NCBI RefSeq assembly: GCF_904846705.1
Contig: NZ_CAJHBS010000003.1
Location: forward strand, 124,001 to 188,000
Direction of reading: 5' to 3'
Length of the DNA stretch: 64,000 bases
From: Psychrobacter sp. Pi2-52
GTDB lineage: Bacteria > Pseudomonadota > Gammaproteobacteria > Pseudomonadales > Moraxellaceae
A model generated the notes under the pieces. That model ran no database searches, was not told where the DNA came from, and saw only the letters and a program-made list of their open reading frames with translations. The translations under genes and the position numbers were made by a program. Shown here piece after piece: positions 28,463 to 37,336 of the stretch (position 1 is the stretch's first letter; every line of letters starts with the position of its first letter).

Positions 28463-29341
28463 CTACACCGTAACCACAGCGATTATCTGTAGCTGTCCTG
28501 ATTCTATCAACTGAAAACTCACATCAACGGATTTATAACGCATAACAAATGGCGTAGCGATCTCTGTCCGTCGATAAGCTGGACGCGGGTCTTGGGCAAT
28601 TAGCTCTTTAATAATGCTCATATCTGAGGCTATCAATTGATTTTGTATACGATGAATCGTAGACGCAACTGTCGCACTATTCGATCCAATGTTTGCGTCT
28701 TTGATATTTGTATCATTGTTATTAGCATCACTAGGCTCGCCTGCGCTTACTAGCATCATAAACTGTTCGTTAGCAGCATCGGTCACGGTTACATTTAATA
28801 ATTCTGGAGCGGTTGGCGCAAATCCATTTTCCGTCTGTGTCAGCGCATCACTATAGGCCACATATGGCTTTATATCGATGATTGGCGTGCCATCTATCAT
28901 ATCAGCACCTTTGATAATCAATAATACACGACCTTGAACTATTTTGACTTGTTCGAGCTTGACGACAGACAAACCTAACCCTGAAGGACGGTACATACTG
29001 CGACTGGCAAACACCCCTATTTTTTGATTACCACCCAATCTTGGCGGGCGTACTTGAGCGCGAAAGCCACTACTGGTTTCATTGTTGTTTTTATATCGAT
29101 AATTATGATGAAACTGCCAACTCACCCATATATGACTAAACTTATCCAAGCCATCAAATGCAGCTGGCGTATCATATGGCGCTAACATCTCAATGACACT
29201 AGTCAGAGCGACTAAGTTTGGCTGGCGCGGCGCACCGAATTTTTGTGACAGCGGGGCACGATGATAGCCAATAACAGGAGCTTGATGGTAGTTATCTAAC
29301 AGGGGATTATCATCAAGCATAGACCAACTCCAGTAATACAA
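28463..29341 (-). CDS. trmO: tRNA N6-threonylcarbamoyladenosine methyltransferase TrmO
   Basis: 292 residues of the TrmO/TsaA family (UPF0066). Visible motifs are IGYHRAPLSQKFGAPRQPNL, FDGLDKFSHIWVSWQFH, VRPPRLGGNQKIGVFASRSMYRPSGLGLSVVKL and ADMIDGTPIIDIKPYV, the SAM-binding beta-barrel. TrmO methylates t6A37 of tRNAs decoding ACY. The C-terminal domain carries an Asn-rich insert. The true start may be the methionine at residue 8 (29320), since the ATG at 29341 has no good ribosome site. Confidence 0.92.
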   Translation of the reverse strand: MYYWSWSMLDDNPLLDNYHQAPVIGYHRAPLSQKFGAPRQPNLVALTSVIEMLAPYDTPAAFDGLDKFSHIWVSWQFHHNYRYKNNNETSSGFRAQVRPPRLGGNQKIGVFASRSMYRPSGLGLSVVKLEQVKIVQGRVLLIIKGADMIDGTPIIDIKPYVAYSDALTQTENGFAPTAPELLNVTVTDAANEQFMMLVSAGEPSDANNNDTNIKDANIGSNSATVASTIHRIQNQLIASDMSIIKELIAQDPRPAYRRTEIATPFVMRYKSVDVSFQLIESGQLQIIAVVTV

Positions 29342-29660
29342 AACTACCTTGATAAAGCAGTTTTGCCAAATGATACAAAATTACTCACTAACGATATTCC
29401 ATTTTATCATGCTAGACAATCACTGCTAGACGGATTTTTATTTTAAAGTTTGATATTATGAGCAAGAAATTTGATGAGAGTCATTTACATTTGGATGATA
29501 TGACCAGTAATGCTGTCATCGTTGACGCAAATTCACTATGTCTAATGACGTAATAGCTGGCTATATATAAGCTGATAAACCAATTCTATTACGCTTACTC
29601 ATCATTTACTCGTTCATAAAAATAGCAGTTTCGACAACGCTTAAAAGACTGATACGTTTT

Positions 29661-29684
29661 TATAATGTTCAATTTAACATTGAA
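29661..29684 (+). promoter_or_regulatory. Candidate -10 and operator of fpr
   Basis: TATAAT at 29661-29666 is followed at once by TTCAAT-TTAAC-ATTGAA, a perfect 6-bp inverted repeat with a 5-nt spacer (29668-29684). A repressor or activator site overlapping the promoter start is possible. No clear -35 is seen. This is in the 405-bp gap (29342-29746) between trmO and fpr, where I recognised nothing else. Confidence 0.35.
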
Positions 29685-29746
29685 AATTCTGATTTAATAC
29701 TTATTCAAACTTAACACACAAATAACAACTTATTAACGAGGACTTT

Positions 29747-30520
29747 ATGTCAAAACTTCGCACCGAAACGGTCACAGAGGTTCATCACTGGAATGACTCT
29801 CTATTTAGTATCAAAACCACTCGTGACGATGGCTTGCGCTTTCGTAATGGCGAATTTGCGATGATTGGACTTGTTGTTGATGGCAAGCCACTATTACGCG
29901 CTTATTCAATCGCCAGCCCTAACTATGAAGATCATTTAGAATTTTTCTCTATTAAAGTTCAAGATGGTCCATTAACTTCGCGCTTGCAACATATCAAAGT
30001 AGGCGACGAGCTGTTAGTCAGTAAAAAACCAACGGGTACACTAGTATTGGACGATCTGCTACCAGGTAAGAACCTTTACATGCTCTCTACTGGTACTGGT
30101 CTTGCTCCCTTCTTGTCACTAGCACGTGACCCTGAAGTGTATGAGCGTTTTGATAAAATTATCTTAGTACATGGCGTACGTCATGTTCATGATTTGGCTT
30201 ATCGCGAGATGTTCGAAAACGAGCTACCTAATGATGAAATCTTTGGTGAATGGTATCGCGAAAAATTCATCTATTATCCAACGGTTACGCGTGAAGAATT
30301 CAGAAATCAAGGACGTGTCACTGATTTGATGAAGTCAGGCAAATTGTTCGAAGATATTGGTTTACCACCAATGAATAAAGACGACGACCGTGTCATGCTT
30401 TGTGGCAGTATGCCGTTTAATGCTGAGGTTTCTGCTATTTTAGATGACTTTGGCTTGACTGTTTCACCACGTATGGGTGTGCAGGCAGATTACGCAGTTG
30501 AGCGTGCCTTTGTCGGTTAG
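29747..30520 (+). CDS. fpr: Ferredoxin-NADP reductase
   Basis: 257 residues, the bacterial (subclass IIA) FPR size. The FAD motif is LLRAYSIASPNYEDHLEFFSIKV (about 49-71), the NADP motif is LSTGTGLAPFLSLARD (about 110), RVMLCGSMPFNAEV is the NADP-ribose block, and the C terminus is VERAFVG, as in Pseudomonas and Azotobacter enzymes. It transfers electrons between NADPH and ferredoxin or flavodoxin in the oxidative stress response. The ribosome site is GAGG. Confidence 0.95.
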   Translation: MSKLRTETVTEVHHWNDSLFSIKTTRDDGLRFRNGEFAMIGLVVDGKPLLRAYSIASPNYEDHLEFFSIKVQDGPLTSRLQHIKVGDELLVSKKPTGTLVLDDLLPGKNLYMLSTGTGLAPFLSLARDPEVYERFDKIILVHGVRHVHDLAYREMFENELPNDEIFGEWYREKFIYYPTVTREEFRNQGRVTDLMKSGKLFEDIGLPPMNKDDDRVMLCGSMPFNAEVSAILDDFGLTVSPRMGVQADYAVERAFVG

Positions 30521-30573
30521 AATGATGCTATTTAGCATTAGTAGAATAAATGAAAATTTGTATAAAATAATGC

Positions 30574-30601
30574 TTGACGCATGTAAATAGGCTGCTATAA
30601 T
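30574..30601 (+). promoter_or_regulatory. Promoter of tRNA-Leu
   Basis: TTGACG (30574-30579), 16-bp spacer, TATAAT (30596-30601), followed by a GC-containing discriminator, as in stable RNA promoters. It would start transcription about 65 bp before the mature tRNA. Confidence 0.85.
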
Positions 30602-30672
30602 ACGCAGCCTATACAGTCAACACTGTAGCCCAATTCGGTAATATTTAGTCAATAACTATTATCACCTAACAT

Positions 30673-30759
30673 GCCAGTGTGATGGAATTGGTAGACATGA
30701 CGGATTCAAAATCCGTTGCCTTTAAAAGCGTGTCGGTTCGAGTCCGACCACTGGTACCA
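30673..30759 (+). tRNA. tRNA-Leu(CAA)
   Basis: 87 nt including the encoded CCA. The acceptor arm is GCCAGTG paired with CACTGGT; the anticodon stem is ACGGA/TCCGT with loop TTCAAAA, giving anticodon CAA (UUG codons). A long variable arm (class II) and the T-arm GGTTCGAGTCC are visible. Its 3' end is the attachment site of the downstream island, and the gene stays intact because the island copy restores it. Confidence 0.97.
30743..30759 (+). repeat. attL, left copy of the core repeat
   Basis: TCCGACCACTGGTACCA, the 3' end of the tRNA-Leu gene. Identity with 50063-50079 is 17 of 17, and TAT follows in both after one mismatch. Confidence 0.9.
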
Positions 30760-30814
30760 ATATCTTAAGTTAAGTGTTTGTTTGCTAAATGATTAATTAG
30801 TATTTTCTCTTTAG

Positions 30815-30835
30815 CGTGTACATCACAGTGTACAC
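30815..30835. promoter_or_regulatory. Left copy of a 21-bp palindromic site
   Basis: C followed by GTGTACA-TCACAG-TGTACAC: 7-bp perfect inverted arms and a 6-nt spacer. The site at 49893-49913 differs only in two spacer bases. One copy lies just inside each island end, which suits an integrase arm-type or excisionase site. Confidence 0.6.
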
Positions 30836-30862
30836 TTTGATAAAACCTTAACTTGATAAATC

Positions 30863-30887
30863 AACCTCCTTAATCGGAGGTTTTTTT
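30863..30887 (+). terminator. Terminator after attL (island copy)
   Basis: AACCTCC / GGAGGTT stem around TTAATC, then a T-run. It probably ends the tRNA-Leu transcript in the integrated state. A near-identical hairpin follows attR, so the element brought its own copy. Confidence 0.85.
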
Positions 30888-30954
30888 ATGTCCTAAGATA
30901 ATTATTTTGATCACCTATTTTTCTACATAGTCAAATCTGATTGTAGTTGTTACT

Positions 30955-31977
30955 TTAGTTTATAATCCGATAATTATTGCAACTTTCTTGATCACCATTC
31001 TGACAAGCTTTGCCAAACCATTCTTTAGCTAGAACTTTATTTCGAAGCACGCCTATACCGTTTTTATACATCATGCCAATGTTGAATTGAGAATTAATAT
31101 GTCCTTGATGAGCAGATTTTTGATACCACTCGAATGCCTTTGCATAATCCAGAGGCACTCCTTCGCCATTATTATACATTGAGCCAAGATTAAATTGAGA
31201 TATCGCTTCTCCTTTATTCGCTGCTTTCTCAAACCAGTATTTCGTCTTTGCATAATCTTGACGTACACCCTCGCCCTTTCGGTACTTTGCTCCAAGATTG
31301 GTTTGAGCATTTACAAATCCTTGTGTAGCTGCTTTTCGATACCACTCAACGGCTTTAATATGATTTTGAGGCACGCCATTACCTTGATCATATATTAAGC
31401 CAAGGTTGTACTGAGATGCAGCTTCTCCCTTATTAGCTGCTTTCTCAAACCAGTATTTTGCTCGAATATAGTTCTGAAACATTCCTCCACTTTTATAGTA
31501 TATTGTGCCAAGGTTAGACTGAGCTGCAGTAAAGTCTTTATTAGCGGCTATCTGATACCATTCAACGGCTTTGATATCGTTTTGATGTACGCCTTCTCCC
31601 ATGTGATATAAATAACCCATGTTGTATTGAGCCTGTGTATCACCCTGATTAGCAGCTTTTTCAAACCAATATTTTGCTTTTGCATAATCTTGATTCACAC
31701 CTTCACCTGTATGATACATTACACCAAGATAGGATTGTGCTTCAGCCTTACCTTGGCTTGCCGCTTTCTCAAACCAATATCTTGCTTGAATATAATCCCG
31801 ATGCACACCATCGCCTGTCACATACATATATCCAAGATTGTGTTGTTCTACAGCATCACCTTGATGCGCTAAATATTGGGTATTGTTAAAATCTAATGCC
31901 ATGGCTGGTAGGGATAGCATTATAGATACTAAAAAAATAATCAAATTACTTGTAGCTGGATGTTCGAAAATACTCAT
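30955..31977 (-). CDS. Secreted Sel1-like repeat protein
   Basis: 340 residues. A hydrophobic signal segment (IIFLVSIMLSLPAMA, cleavage near 27) is followed by about eight 36-residue Sel1 repeats of the pattern NLG.MY..GEGV.QDY.KA.YWFEKAA.QG. Repeats alternate between ARYWFEKAA and VEWYQ.AA types. Such proteins are periplasmic scaffolds for protein-protein contacts; the partner is unknown. It starts 12 bp after the CdiI-like gene, so the two form an operon at the left end of the island. The repeats make the locus prone to copy change. Confidence 0.88.
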   Translation of the reverse strand: MSIFEHPATSNLIIFLVSIMLSLPAMALDFNNTQYLAHQGDAVEQHNLGYMYVTGDGVHRDYIQARYWFEKAASQGKAEAQSYLGVMYHTGEGVNQDYAKAKYWFEKAANQGDTQAQYNMGYLYHMGEGVHQNDIKAVEWYQIAANKDFTAAQSNLGTIYYKSGGMFQNYIRAKYWFEKAANKGEAASQYNLGLIYDQGNGVPQNHIKAVEWYRKAATQGFVNAQTNLGAKYRKGEGVRQDYAKTKYWFEKAANKGEAISQFNLGSMYNNGEGVPLDYAKAFEWYQKSAHQGHINSQFNIGMMYKNGIGVLRNKVLAKEWFGKACQNGDQESCNNYRIIN

Positions 31978-31989
31978 GAGGCATCTCTA

Positions 31990-32283
31990 CTAGTTTATCC
32001 TAAGACTTATTATTCTATAAGCGGATTCAACCCATGCTTGCTCACTAGAATAACCGTGTAATAAGGGGTCAAAGTCCAAGCTATTATTTTCGAAAACTGT
32101 TGTCGCTAGATCATTTGCTAGTATATATTCAAGGTCTTGAACTAAGCTATTTAATATCTTTATATTTTCATTACTCGCGAAACGTACGAGTACTTCTTTA
32201 TCACTAACTCTAGGGTCAGAGTACTCTGTCCACCACTCTTGATAGAAGTAGGCATTCATTAGATATGTAAATGTATTACTCAT
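31990..32283 (-). CDS. CdiI-like contact-dependent inhibition immunity protein
   Basis: 97 residues. TYLMNAYFYQEWWTEYSDPRVSDKEVLVRFASNENIKILNSL...LEYILAND resembles the CdiI_2 immunity family, whose hallmark is a [NAYF][HY]Q[DE]W start followed by an alpha-helical body. It would protect from the toxic tip of a CdiA effector. No cdiA or cdiB is present in the window, so it would be an orphan immunity gene, perhaps kept as protection from neighbours. The family call is from memory and not certain. Confidence 0.55.
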   Translation of the reverse strand: MSNTFTYLMNAYFYQEWWTEYSDPRVSDKEVLVRFASNENIKILNSLVQDLEYILANDLATTVFENNSLDFDPLLHGYSSEQAWVESAYRIISLRIN

Positions 32284-32670
32284 AACGTCCCATAGTCCAT
32301 TATCTTTGTAATCGTCACTTTCGTCACGCTTCCATGTTTATATCGTCACTTTATGATTTTACCTAATCAGTAGTATATGCATAAGTATTTGTATTGTATG
32401 ATTAAATTTTCAATAAATAGCTTTTTTATATGCGTAAAACAGGCCTCTAGGGGTGACGAAAAATGACGAAAACACCGTTATATAAGGATAAGGCACTATG
32501 AATAGTATCTATGCTATCTTTATATTGATTTGATTTTTATCAACAACACCTGCCATGTCTGTAACTCACCTTTAAATCTGATATAGTTTTCAGTATCATA
32601 CTGAACATTTATTTATTCTAGCTCTTTATAGTAGCATTCAATCTTGCCCAACAAACAATAAGACAACTCC
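32284..32670. promoter_or_regulatory. Upstream region of hsdM with TCGTCAC motifs
   Basis: 387-bp gap between the divergent immunity/Sel1 operon and hsdM. TCGTCAC occurs at 32312-32318, 32321-32327 and 32343-32349, and the inverse at 32453-32459 (GTGACGA) and 32464-32469 (TGACGA). The cluster may be a binding site for a regulator controlling either direction. No clear -10/-35 pair was assigned. Confidence 0.45.
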
Positions 32671-35043
32671 ATGACCAAAAATTTCTCTCAAACAGCGGCT
32701 TTCATCTGGTCTGTCGCTGACCTATTGCGCGGTGACTTTAAGCAGTCTCAATACGGTCGCATCATTTTGCCATTCACACTATTGCGCCGTTTAGAGTGCG
32801 TATTATCAGAGACCAAAGACGCTGTGGTTGCTGAGAGCCAACGTATCGCTGATATGGGTCTGCCAGAGGAAGCGCAAGAGAAGTTCTTGATACGTGCCAG
32901 CAAGCGACCTTTTTACAATACCTCGCCGATGGATCTGAGCAAAATGGGTCAAAGCGATATCAAAGATAATCTAAATACTTACGTGCAATCCTTCTCTAAA
33001 GACGCGCGCGAGATATTTGAGCACTTTAAGTTTGAAGAGTTTGTCGGACAGCTGGCCGATGCCAATTTGCTCTATAAAGTGGTGCAGAAGTTCGCCACTA
33101 CTGATCTTAGCCCTGACGCTATCTCTAACCATGAAATGGGCTTTGTGTTTGAAGAGCTGATCCGCCGCTTTGCTGAAAGCTCAAACGAGACCGCAGGGGA
33201 ACATTTCACCCCGCGCGATATCGTGCGCTTGACCACGTCACTGGTATTTATGGAAGATGATGATGCGTTGACCAAAGACGGCATTATTCGCACTATTTAT
33301 GACCCTACAGCGGGCACAGGTGGCTTCTTATCCTCTGGTATGGAGTACGTGCTAGAGCTGAACCCTGACGCGGTCATGCGTACCTATGGGCAAGAGCTAA
33401 ACCCTGAGTCTTATGCCATCTGTAAAGCCGATATGCTGATCAAAGGGCAAGAGGTGAATAACATTAAGCTGGGCAATACTTTGTCTAGTGATCAGCTGGT
33501 CGCTGAGAAGTTTGACTACATGCTATCGAATCCACCGTTTGGGGTAGATTGGAAAAAGATATCAGGTGAGATCAAAGACGAGCACGAGCAAAAGGGCTTT
33601 GACGGTCGGTTTGGGGCTGGCTTGCCGCGCGTGTCTGATGGATCGCTATTGTTCCTGATGCATCTGATTAGCAAAATGCGTCCGATTGTCAGTAACGAGC
33701 AGGGTAGTGACCAAGAGGCTAGTAATGGTCAACATAGCAATCAAGGCAGCCGTATCGGTATTATCTTAAATGGGTCGCCGCTATTCACAGGTGGCGCAGG
33801 GAGTGGCGAGAGTGAGATTCGCCGTTATATCCTTGAGGCTGATTTACTAGAGGCCATCATCGCCCTGCCTACTGATATGTTTTACAACACGGGTATCGCT
33901 ACCTATGTATGGGTATTGAGCAATAAGAAAGCGCCTGAGCGTAAAGGTCACGTGCAATTGATCGATGGCAGTAACCTATATGGCAAGATGCGTAAGTCAC
34001 TTGGCTCTAAGCGTAATGAGATGAGCGATGATGATATCAAGACCATTATCCGTAGCTTTGGTGACTTTGAGGTGGTTGATGCGCGTGTGCTAGATAAGCC
34101 TGAAGAGGTGAAGTCTAACCGTGGTCGTCAGTCTGCCAATCCTAAAACTGAGCCTGCTAAGACCTTTACCAGTAAGATATTTGCCACTCATGAGTTTGGC
34201 TATCGCCGTATCACCATTGAGCGTCCGCTACGTCTATCGGCCCAATTATCTGATGATGCGATAGAAACCCTACGTTATGCACCGAAACCATTTGATATGG
34301 TCATGCCAGCGCTGTATGAGGCATTTGGTAGTGAGTGGACGACTGACAGCTACGGCGACTTGTCAGCGGTTACGACTGAGGCGCGTGCGATGATTAAGGC
34401 GGATTTTAGCGAGCTAAAAGAAAAGCAAATCAAAGATGTGCTCGACTCTACAATATGGCAGGATCAGCTTAAGATCATGAATAAAGCCAAAGCGTTGCAA
34501 GCGGCAATCGGTAAAGATCAATTCGATGACTATAACGAGTTTGAAAAAGTGTTTAAGCAAGCGTTAAAAGACGCTGAGGTTAGCTTAGACACCAAAGAGA
34601 AAAAGCAGCTGATGGATGCGATCACTTGGAAGAACCCTGAGGCAGAACCCGTCATCAAAAAAGCGGTCAAAGTTGCCAATCCGCTTTATGGTGCATTTAG
34701 CTATAAACCCACTAATTCCAACAAGCCAGCCAAAATAGTAGAGTTCCAAACAGACAGCGACCTACGCGATTATGAAAACGTACCGCTCAATCCTGACGTG
34801 ACGACCACTGAGCTGATTGAAAGCTACTTCACCCGTGAAGTACAGCCGCATGTGCCTGATGCGTGGATAAATAGCGACAAGACTGATGCTATTGATGAAG
34901 AGGTTGGCATTGTGGGCTTTGAGATACCCTTTAACCGTCATTTCTATGTGTATGAGCCACCACGTTCGCTGGCTGAGATTGATGCGGACTTGGATGCGGT
35001 TAGTAGCGAGATTATGCAGTTATTGGGTGAGGTGCATTCATAA
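32671..35043 (+). CDS. hsdM: Type I restriction-modification system DNA methyltransferase subunit HsdM
   Basis: 790 residues. The N-terminal HsdM helical domain is [35 protein letters not shown]. The SAM-binding motif I is [14 protein letters not shown] (about 209-222) and the catalytic motif IV is [10 protein letters not shown] (about 284-293), for N6-adenine methylation. The family minimum is about 500 residues; the C-terminal 270-residue extension is present in many large HsdM proteins of this branch. With HsdS it methylates the recognised site, and with HsdR it restricts. The stop overlaps the hsdS start (TAATG). Confidence 0.96.
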   Translation: MTKNFSQTAAFIWSVADLLRGDFKQSQYGRIILPFTLLRRLECVLSETKDAVVAESQRIADMGLPEEAQEKFLIRASKRPFYNTSPMDLSKMGQSDIKDNLNTYVQSFSKDAREIFEHFKFEEFVGQLADANLLYKVVQKFATTDLSPDAISNHEMGFVFEELIRRFAESSNETAGEHFTPRDIVRLTTSLVFMEDDDALTKDGIIRTIYDPTAGTGGFLSSGMEYVLELNPDAVMRTYGQELNPESYAICKADMLIKGQEVNNIKLGNTLSSDQLVAEKFDYMLSNPPFGVDWKKISGEIKDEHEQKGFDGRFGAGLPRVSDGSLLFLMHLISKMRPIVSNEQGSDQEASNGQHSNQGSRIGIILNGSPLFTGGAGSGESEIRRYILEADLLEAIIALPTDMFYNTGIATYVWVLSNKKAPERKGHVQLIDGSNLYGKMRKSLGSKRNEMSDDDIKTIIRSFGDFEVVDARVLDKPEEVKSNRGRQSANPKTEPAKTFTSKIFATHEFGYRRITIERPLRLSAQLSDDAIETLRYAPKPFDMVMPALYEAFGSEWTTDSYGDLSAVTTEARAMIKADFSELKEKQIKDVLDSTIWQDQLKIMNKAKALQAAIGKDQFDDYNEFEKVFKQALKDAEVSLDTKEKKQLMDAITWKNPEAEPVIKKAVKVANPLYGAFSYKPTNSNKPAKIVEFQTDSDLRDYENVPLNPDVTTTELIESYFTREVQPHVPDAWINSDKTDAIDEEVGIVGFEIPFNRHFYVYEPPRSLAEIDADLDAVSSEIMQLLGEVHS

Positions 35044-36344
35044 TGGCGAAGTATAAGCAATATGATGAGTATAAGGATTCTGGGGTTGAGTGGTTGGGGG
35101 AAGTTCCTAGCCATTGGGAAGCTAAGAGACTGGGGCAATTCTTCAAAGAACGTCGTGAAAAAGTTAGTGATAAAGACTATGCGGCGCTGTCAGTTACTAT
35201 GAAAGGAATTGTTCCTCAATTAGAAAATGCTGCAAAAAGTGATGCTGGAGATAATCGAAAATTAGTTCTAAAAAATGACTTCGTTATAAATAGTCGTTCA
35301 GATAGAAAAGGTTCGTCTGGTACATCGCCGTTCGATGGTTCTGTATCGTTAATTAGTATTGTTTTAGAGCCTAGAGATATCTCGCCTAGCTTTGTACATC
35401 ATTTACTTAGGAGTTATCCATTTCAAGAAGAGTTCTATCGTTATGGAAAAGGTATCGTTGCTGATTTATGGAGTACAAATTCATCTGAAATGAAAAATAT
35501 ATTAATACCTAATATACCTATAGATGAACAAACCCAAATCGCCAGCTTCCTCGACTATGAAACCGCCCAAATCGATACCCTAATCGAAAAGCAACAAAAT
35601 CTTATCCAACTGTTAAAAGAAAAGCGCCAAGCGGTCATCAGTCATGCGGTGACTAAAGGCTTAAACCCTGACGCATTGATGAAAGATTCTGGTGTTGAAT
35701 GGTTGGGGGAAGTGCCTGAGCATTGGGATATCGTAAAGCTTAAATGGAAAGCTAGCACGACGAGTGGAGGTACTCCAACTACTTCAAAGTATGAGGATTA
35801 TTATGAAGATGGTGATATACCTTGGATTCGTACTACTGACTTAAATAATGACAAGCTAAATGAAACGCCAATTATGATTACACCAAAAGCAGTTAGAGAT
35901 AGCGCATGCTCTCTATTGCCTAAAGATAGTGTGTTGATAGCTATGTATGGTGGTGCTGGCTCTATTGGGAAACATTCATTATTAAATTTTGAATCTACTA
36001 TTAATCAGGCTGTTTGCGGTGTGTTGCCGAGTGAAGCTTTTGTACCTGATTACTTACATCGCTTCTATGAGTTTTATCGTCCTTTTTGGATGATCGGTGC
36101 AGCGGGAACAAGAAAAGATCCCAACATCGGTCAAGATAATATTAAAGAAGCTAGAGTTCCGATACCACCATTAAGTGAACAGCACCAAATAGCTGATTAC
36201 CTCGATAAGATGCAAAGTCATTTTGATGCCTTAACTGAAAGTGCAGAAAAAGGCATTCAACTGATGCAAGAACGCCGCACCGCTTTAATATCAGCCGCTG
36301 TTACGGGTAAGATTGATGTGCGGGGCTGGCGGGCGGCTGAGTAG
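35043..36344 (+). CDS. hsdS: Type I restriction-modification specificity subunit HsdS
   Basis: 433 residues with two target-recognition domains in tandem: each half begins KDSGVEWLGEVP.HW (residues about 11-25 and 216-230) and ends in a conserved helical spacer (DEQTQIASFLDYETAQIDTLIEKQ; SEQHQIADYLDKMQSHFDAL). The halves recognise the two parts of a bipartite DNA site. The central and C-terminal conserved regions allow recombination between hsdS alleles. It overlaps hsdM by one base. The 3' end is duplicated after the next gene. Confidence 0.95.
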   Translation: MAKYKQYDEYKDSGVEWLGEVPSHWEAKRLGQFFKERREKVSDKDYAALSVTMKGIVPQLENAAKSDAGDNRKLVLKNDFVINSRSDRKGSSGTSPFDGSVSLISIVLEPRDISPSFVHHLLRSYPFQEEFYRYGKGIVADLWSTNSSEMKNILIPNIPIDEQTQIASFLDYETAQIDTLIEKQQNLIQLLKEKRQAVISHAVTKGLNPDALMKDSGVEWLGEVPEHWDIVKLKWKASTTSGGTPTTSKYEDYYEDGDIPWIRTTDLNNDKLNETPIMITPKAVRDSACSLLPKDSVLIAMYGGAGSIGKHSLLNFESTINQAVCGVLPSEAFVPDYLHRFYEFYRPFWMIGAAGTRKDPNIGQDNIKEARVPIPPLSEQHQIADYLDKMQSHFDALTESAEKGIQLMQERRTALISAAVTGKIDVRGWRAAE

Positions 36345-36407
36345 CTGTAAATAGAGATTAAGCGCATATTGCGTTTGATAAACAAGAAAATCAATAAAAG
36401 GAGTTAT

Positions 36408-37169
36408 ATGATGAAAGCAGTTACCGTAGCAGCTCTATTGGCATCAATGGCCGTGACCACCATCGCCCAAGCACAGACCTATAAATGGCAAGATGATTTT
36501 TGCAGTATGCAGGGTGACTTTGATAGTAAAAAATATACCGCTAAGCAAATCAAGAATTCACATTTAGTATTAGAAAGCTTAACCAGATCAAATCTAGATA
36601 GCTTTTTTCCACCGATGGATATTGATGCGCTAGACAAGTTATCGATGAAAGACTTAGACAAGCTTACTGAAGAATATATAAAAGTTAAGAATAATATTGA
36701 ACGACTTGATGTGGTGCCTGAAGCAAAAGGTTATAAGCAAGAGTTGGTCAAGTCTATTGACGGCGAATATAAACAAAATAAATTGACGATTTTGGGATAT
36801 CTGAATCCCAGTGAGGCACTCAAGCAAAGCCCGCAAATGTGTAAAACTTATATTGAGCCGTTATTAAAGAATGAAACGGCTGTGCAAAATAGATGGAAGC
36901 AGTTTGTTGAAGAGCAAATTCAAGAACAAGCAGATATCACAGACGATGGTGGTAAGTATTACCGCAGTTTGGCTACCAAGCGCTATCAGGAAGAAAAATC
37001 CAGCAACCCTACTAAGTACGCCAAGATAAACTTGGTTACTTTTGGTTTTGGTAATTGCGTCAATGAGCAGGTCTATCATGCTGACTCTGATGAAGTGTTT
37101 AAAAATCAGCAAAAGCTCAATAAAACGTTATTTGGTAAAAGCTTTAAGCAGGTGTGTGATGAGCCTTAA
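36408..37169 (+). CDS. Secreted four-cysteine protein, paralog 1
   Basis: 253 residues from the first of two adjacent ATG codons at 36408, chosen for the AAAGGAG ribosome site. A cleavable signal peptide MMKAVTVAALLASMAVTTIAQA-Q is followed by an alpha-helical body with four Cys in DDFC, MCKTY, GNCVN and VCDEP. I do not recognise the family. Its conserved end, KYAKINLVTFGFGNCVNEQVYHADSD, is shared with paralog 2. It lies between hsdS and hsdR, on the same strand, although its product should be periplasmic. Confidence 0.85.
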   Translation: MMKAVTVAALLASMAVTTIAQAQTYKWQDDFCSMQGDFDSKKYTAKQIKNSHLVLESLTRSNLDSFFPPMDIDALDKLSMKDLDKLTEEYIKVKNNIERLDVVPEAKGYKQELVKSIDGEYKQNKLTILGYLNPSEALKQSPQMCKTYIEPLLKNETAVQNRWKQFVEEQIQEQADITDDGGKYYRSLATKRYQEEKSSNPTKYAKINLVTFGFGNCVNEQVYHADSDEVFKNQQKLNKTLFGKSFKQVCDEP

Positions 37170-37209
37170 AATTTGGATTACGTTTTTTAATGAAGCCTAA
37201 TAAACCGCC

Positions 37210-37289
37210 CAACTCGTGCAAGTATGCCGCACCGCTCTAATATCTGCTGCTGTCACGGGTAAGATTGATGTGAGGGGTTGGGTTGCGCC
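37210..37289 (+). pseudogene. Duplicated 3' end of hsdS
   Basis: Matches 36258-36337 at an offset of 952 bp, including AACGCCGCACCGCT/TATGCCGCACCGCT and ACGGGTAAGATTGATGTG, with scattered substitutions. It encodes RRTALISAAVTGKIDVRGW-like residues with an intact or nearly intact frame but no start. It marks the unit of a tandem duplication that also produced paralog 2. Confidence 0.85.
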
Positions 37290-37336
37290 CAAAAGCCGTT
37301 AAAATAAATACAGAAAACAATAAAAGGAATTATAGG

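Noticed and set aside
37210..37289. Possible second hsdS gene
   Set aside because: Only the last 80 bp of the gene is present without start or recognition domain, so it is a duplicated fragment.
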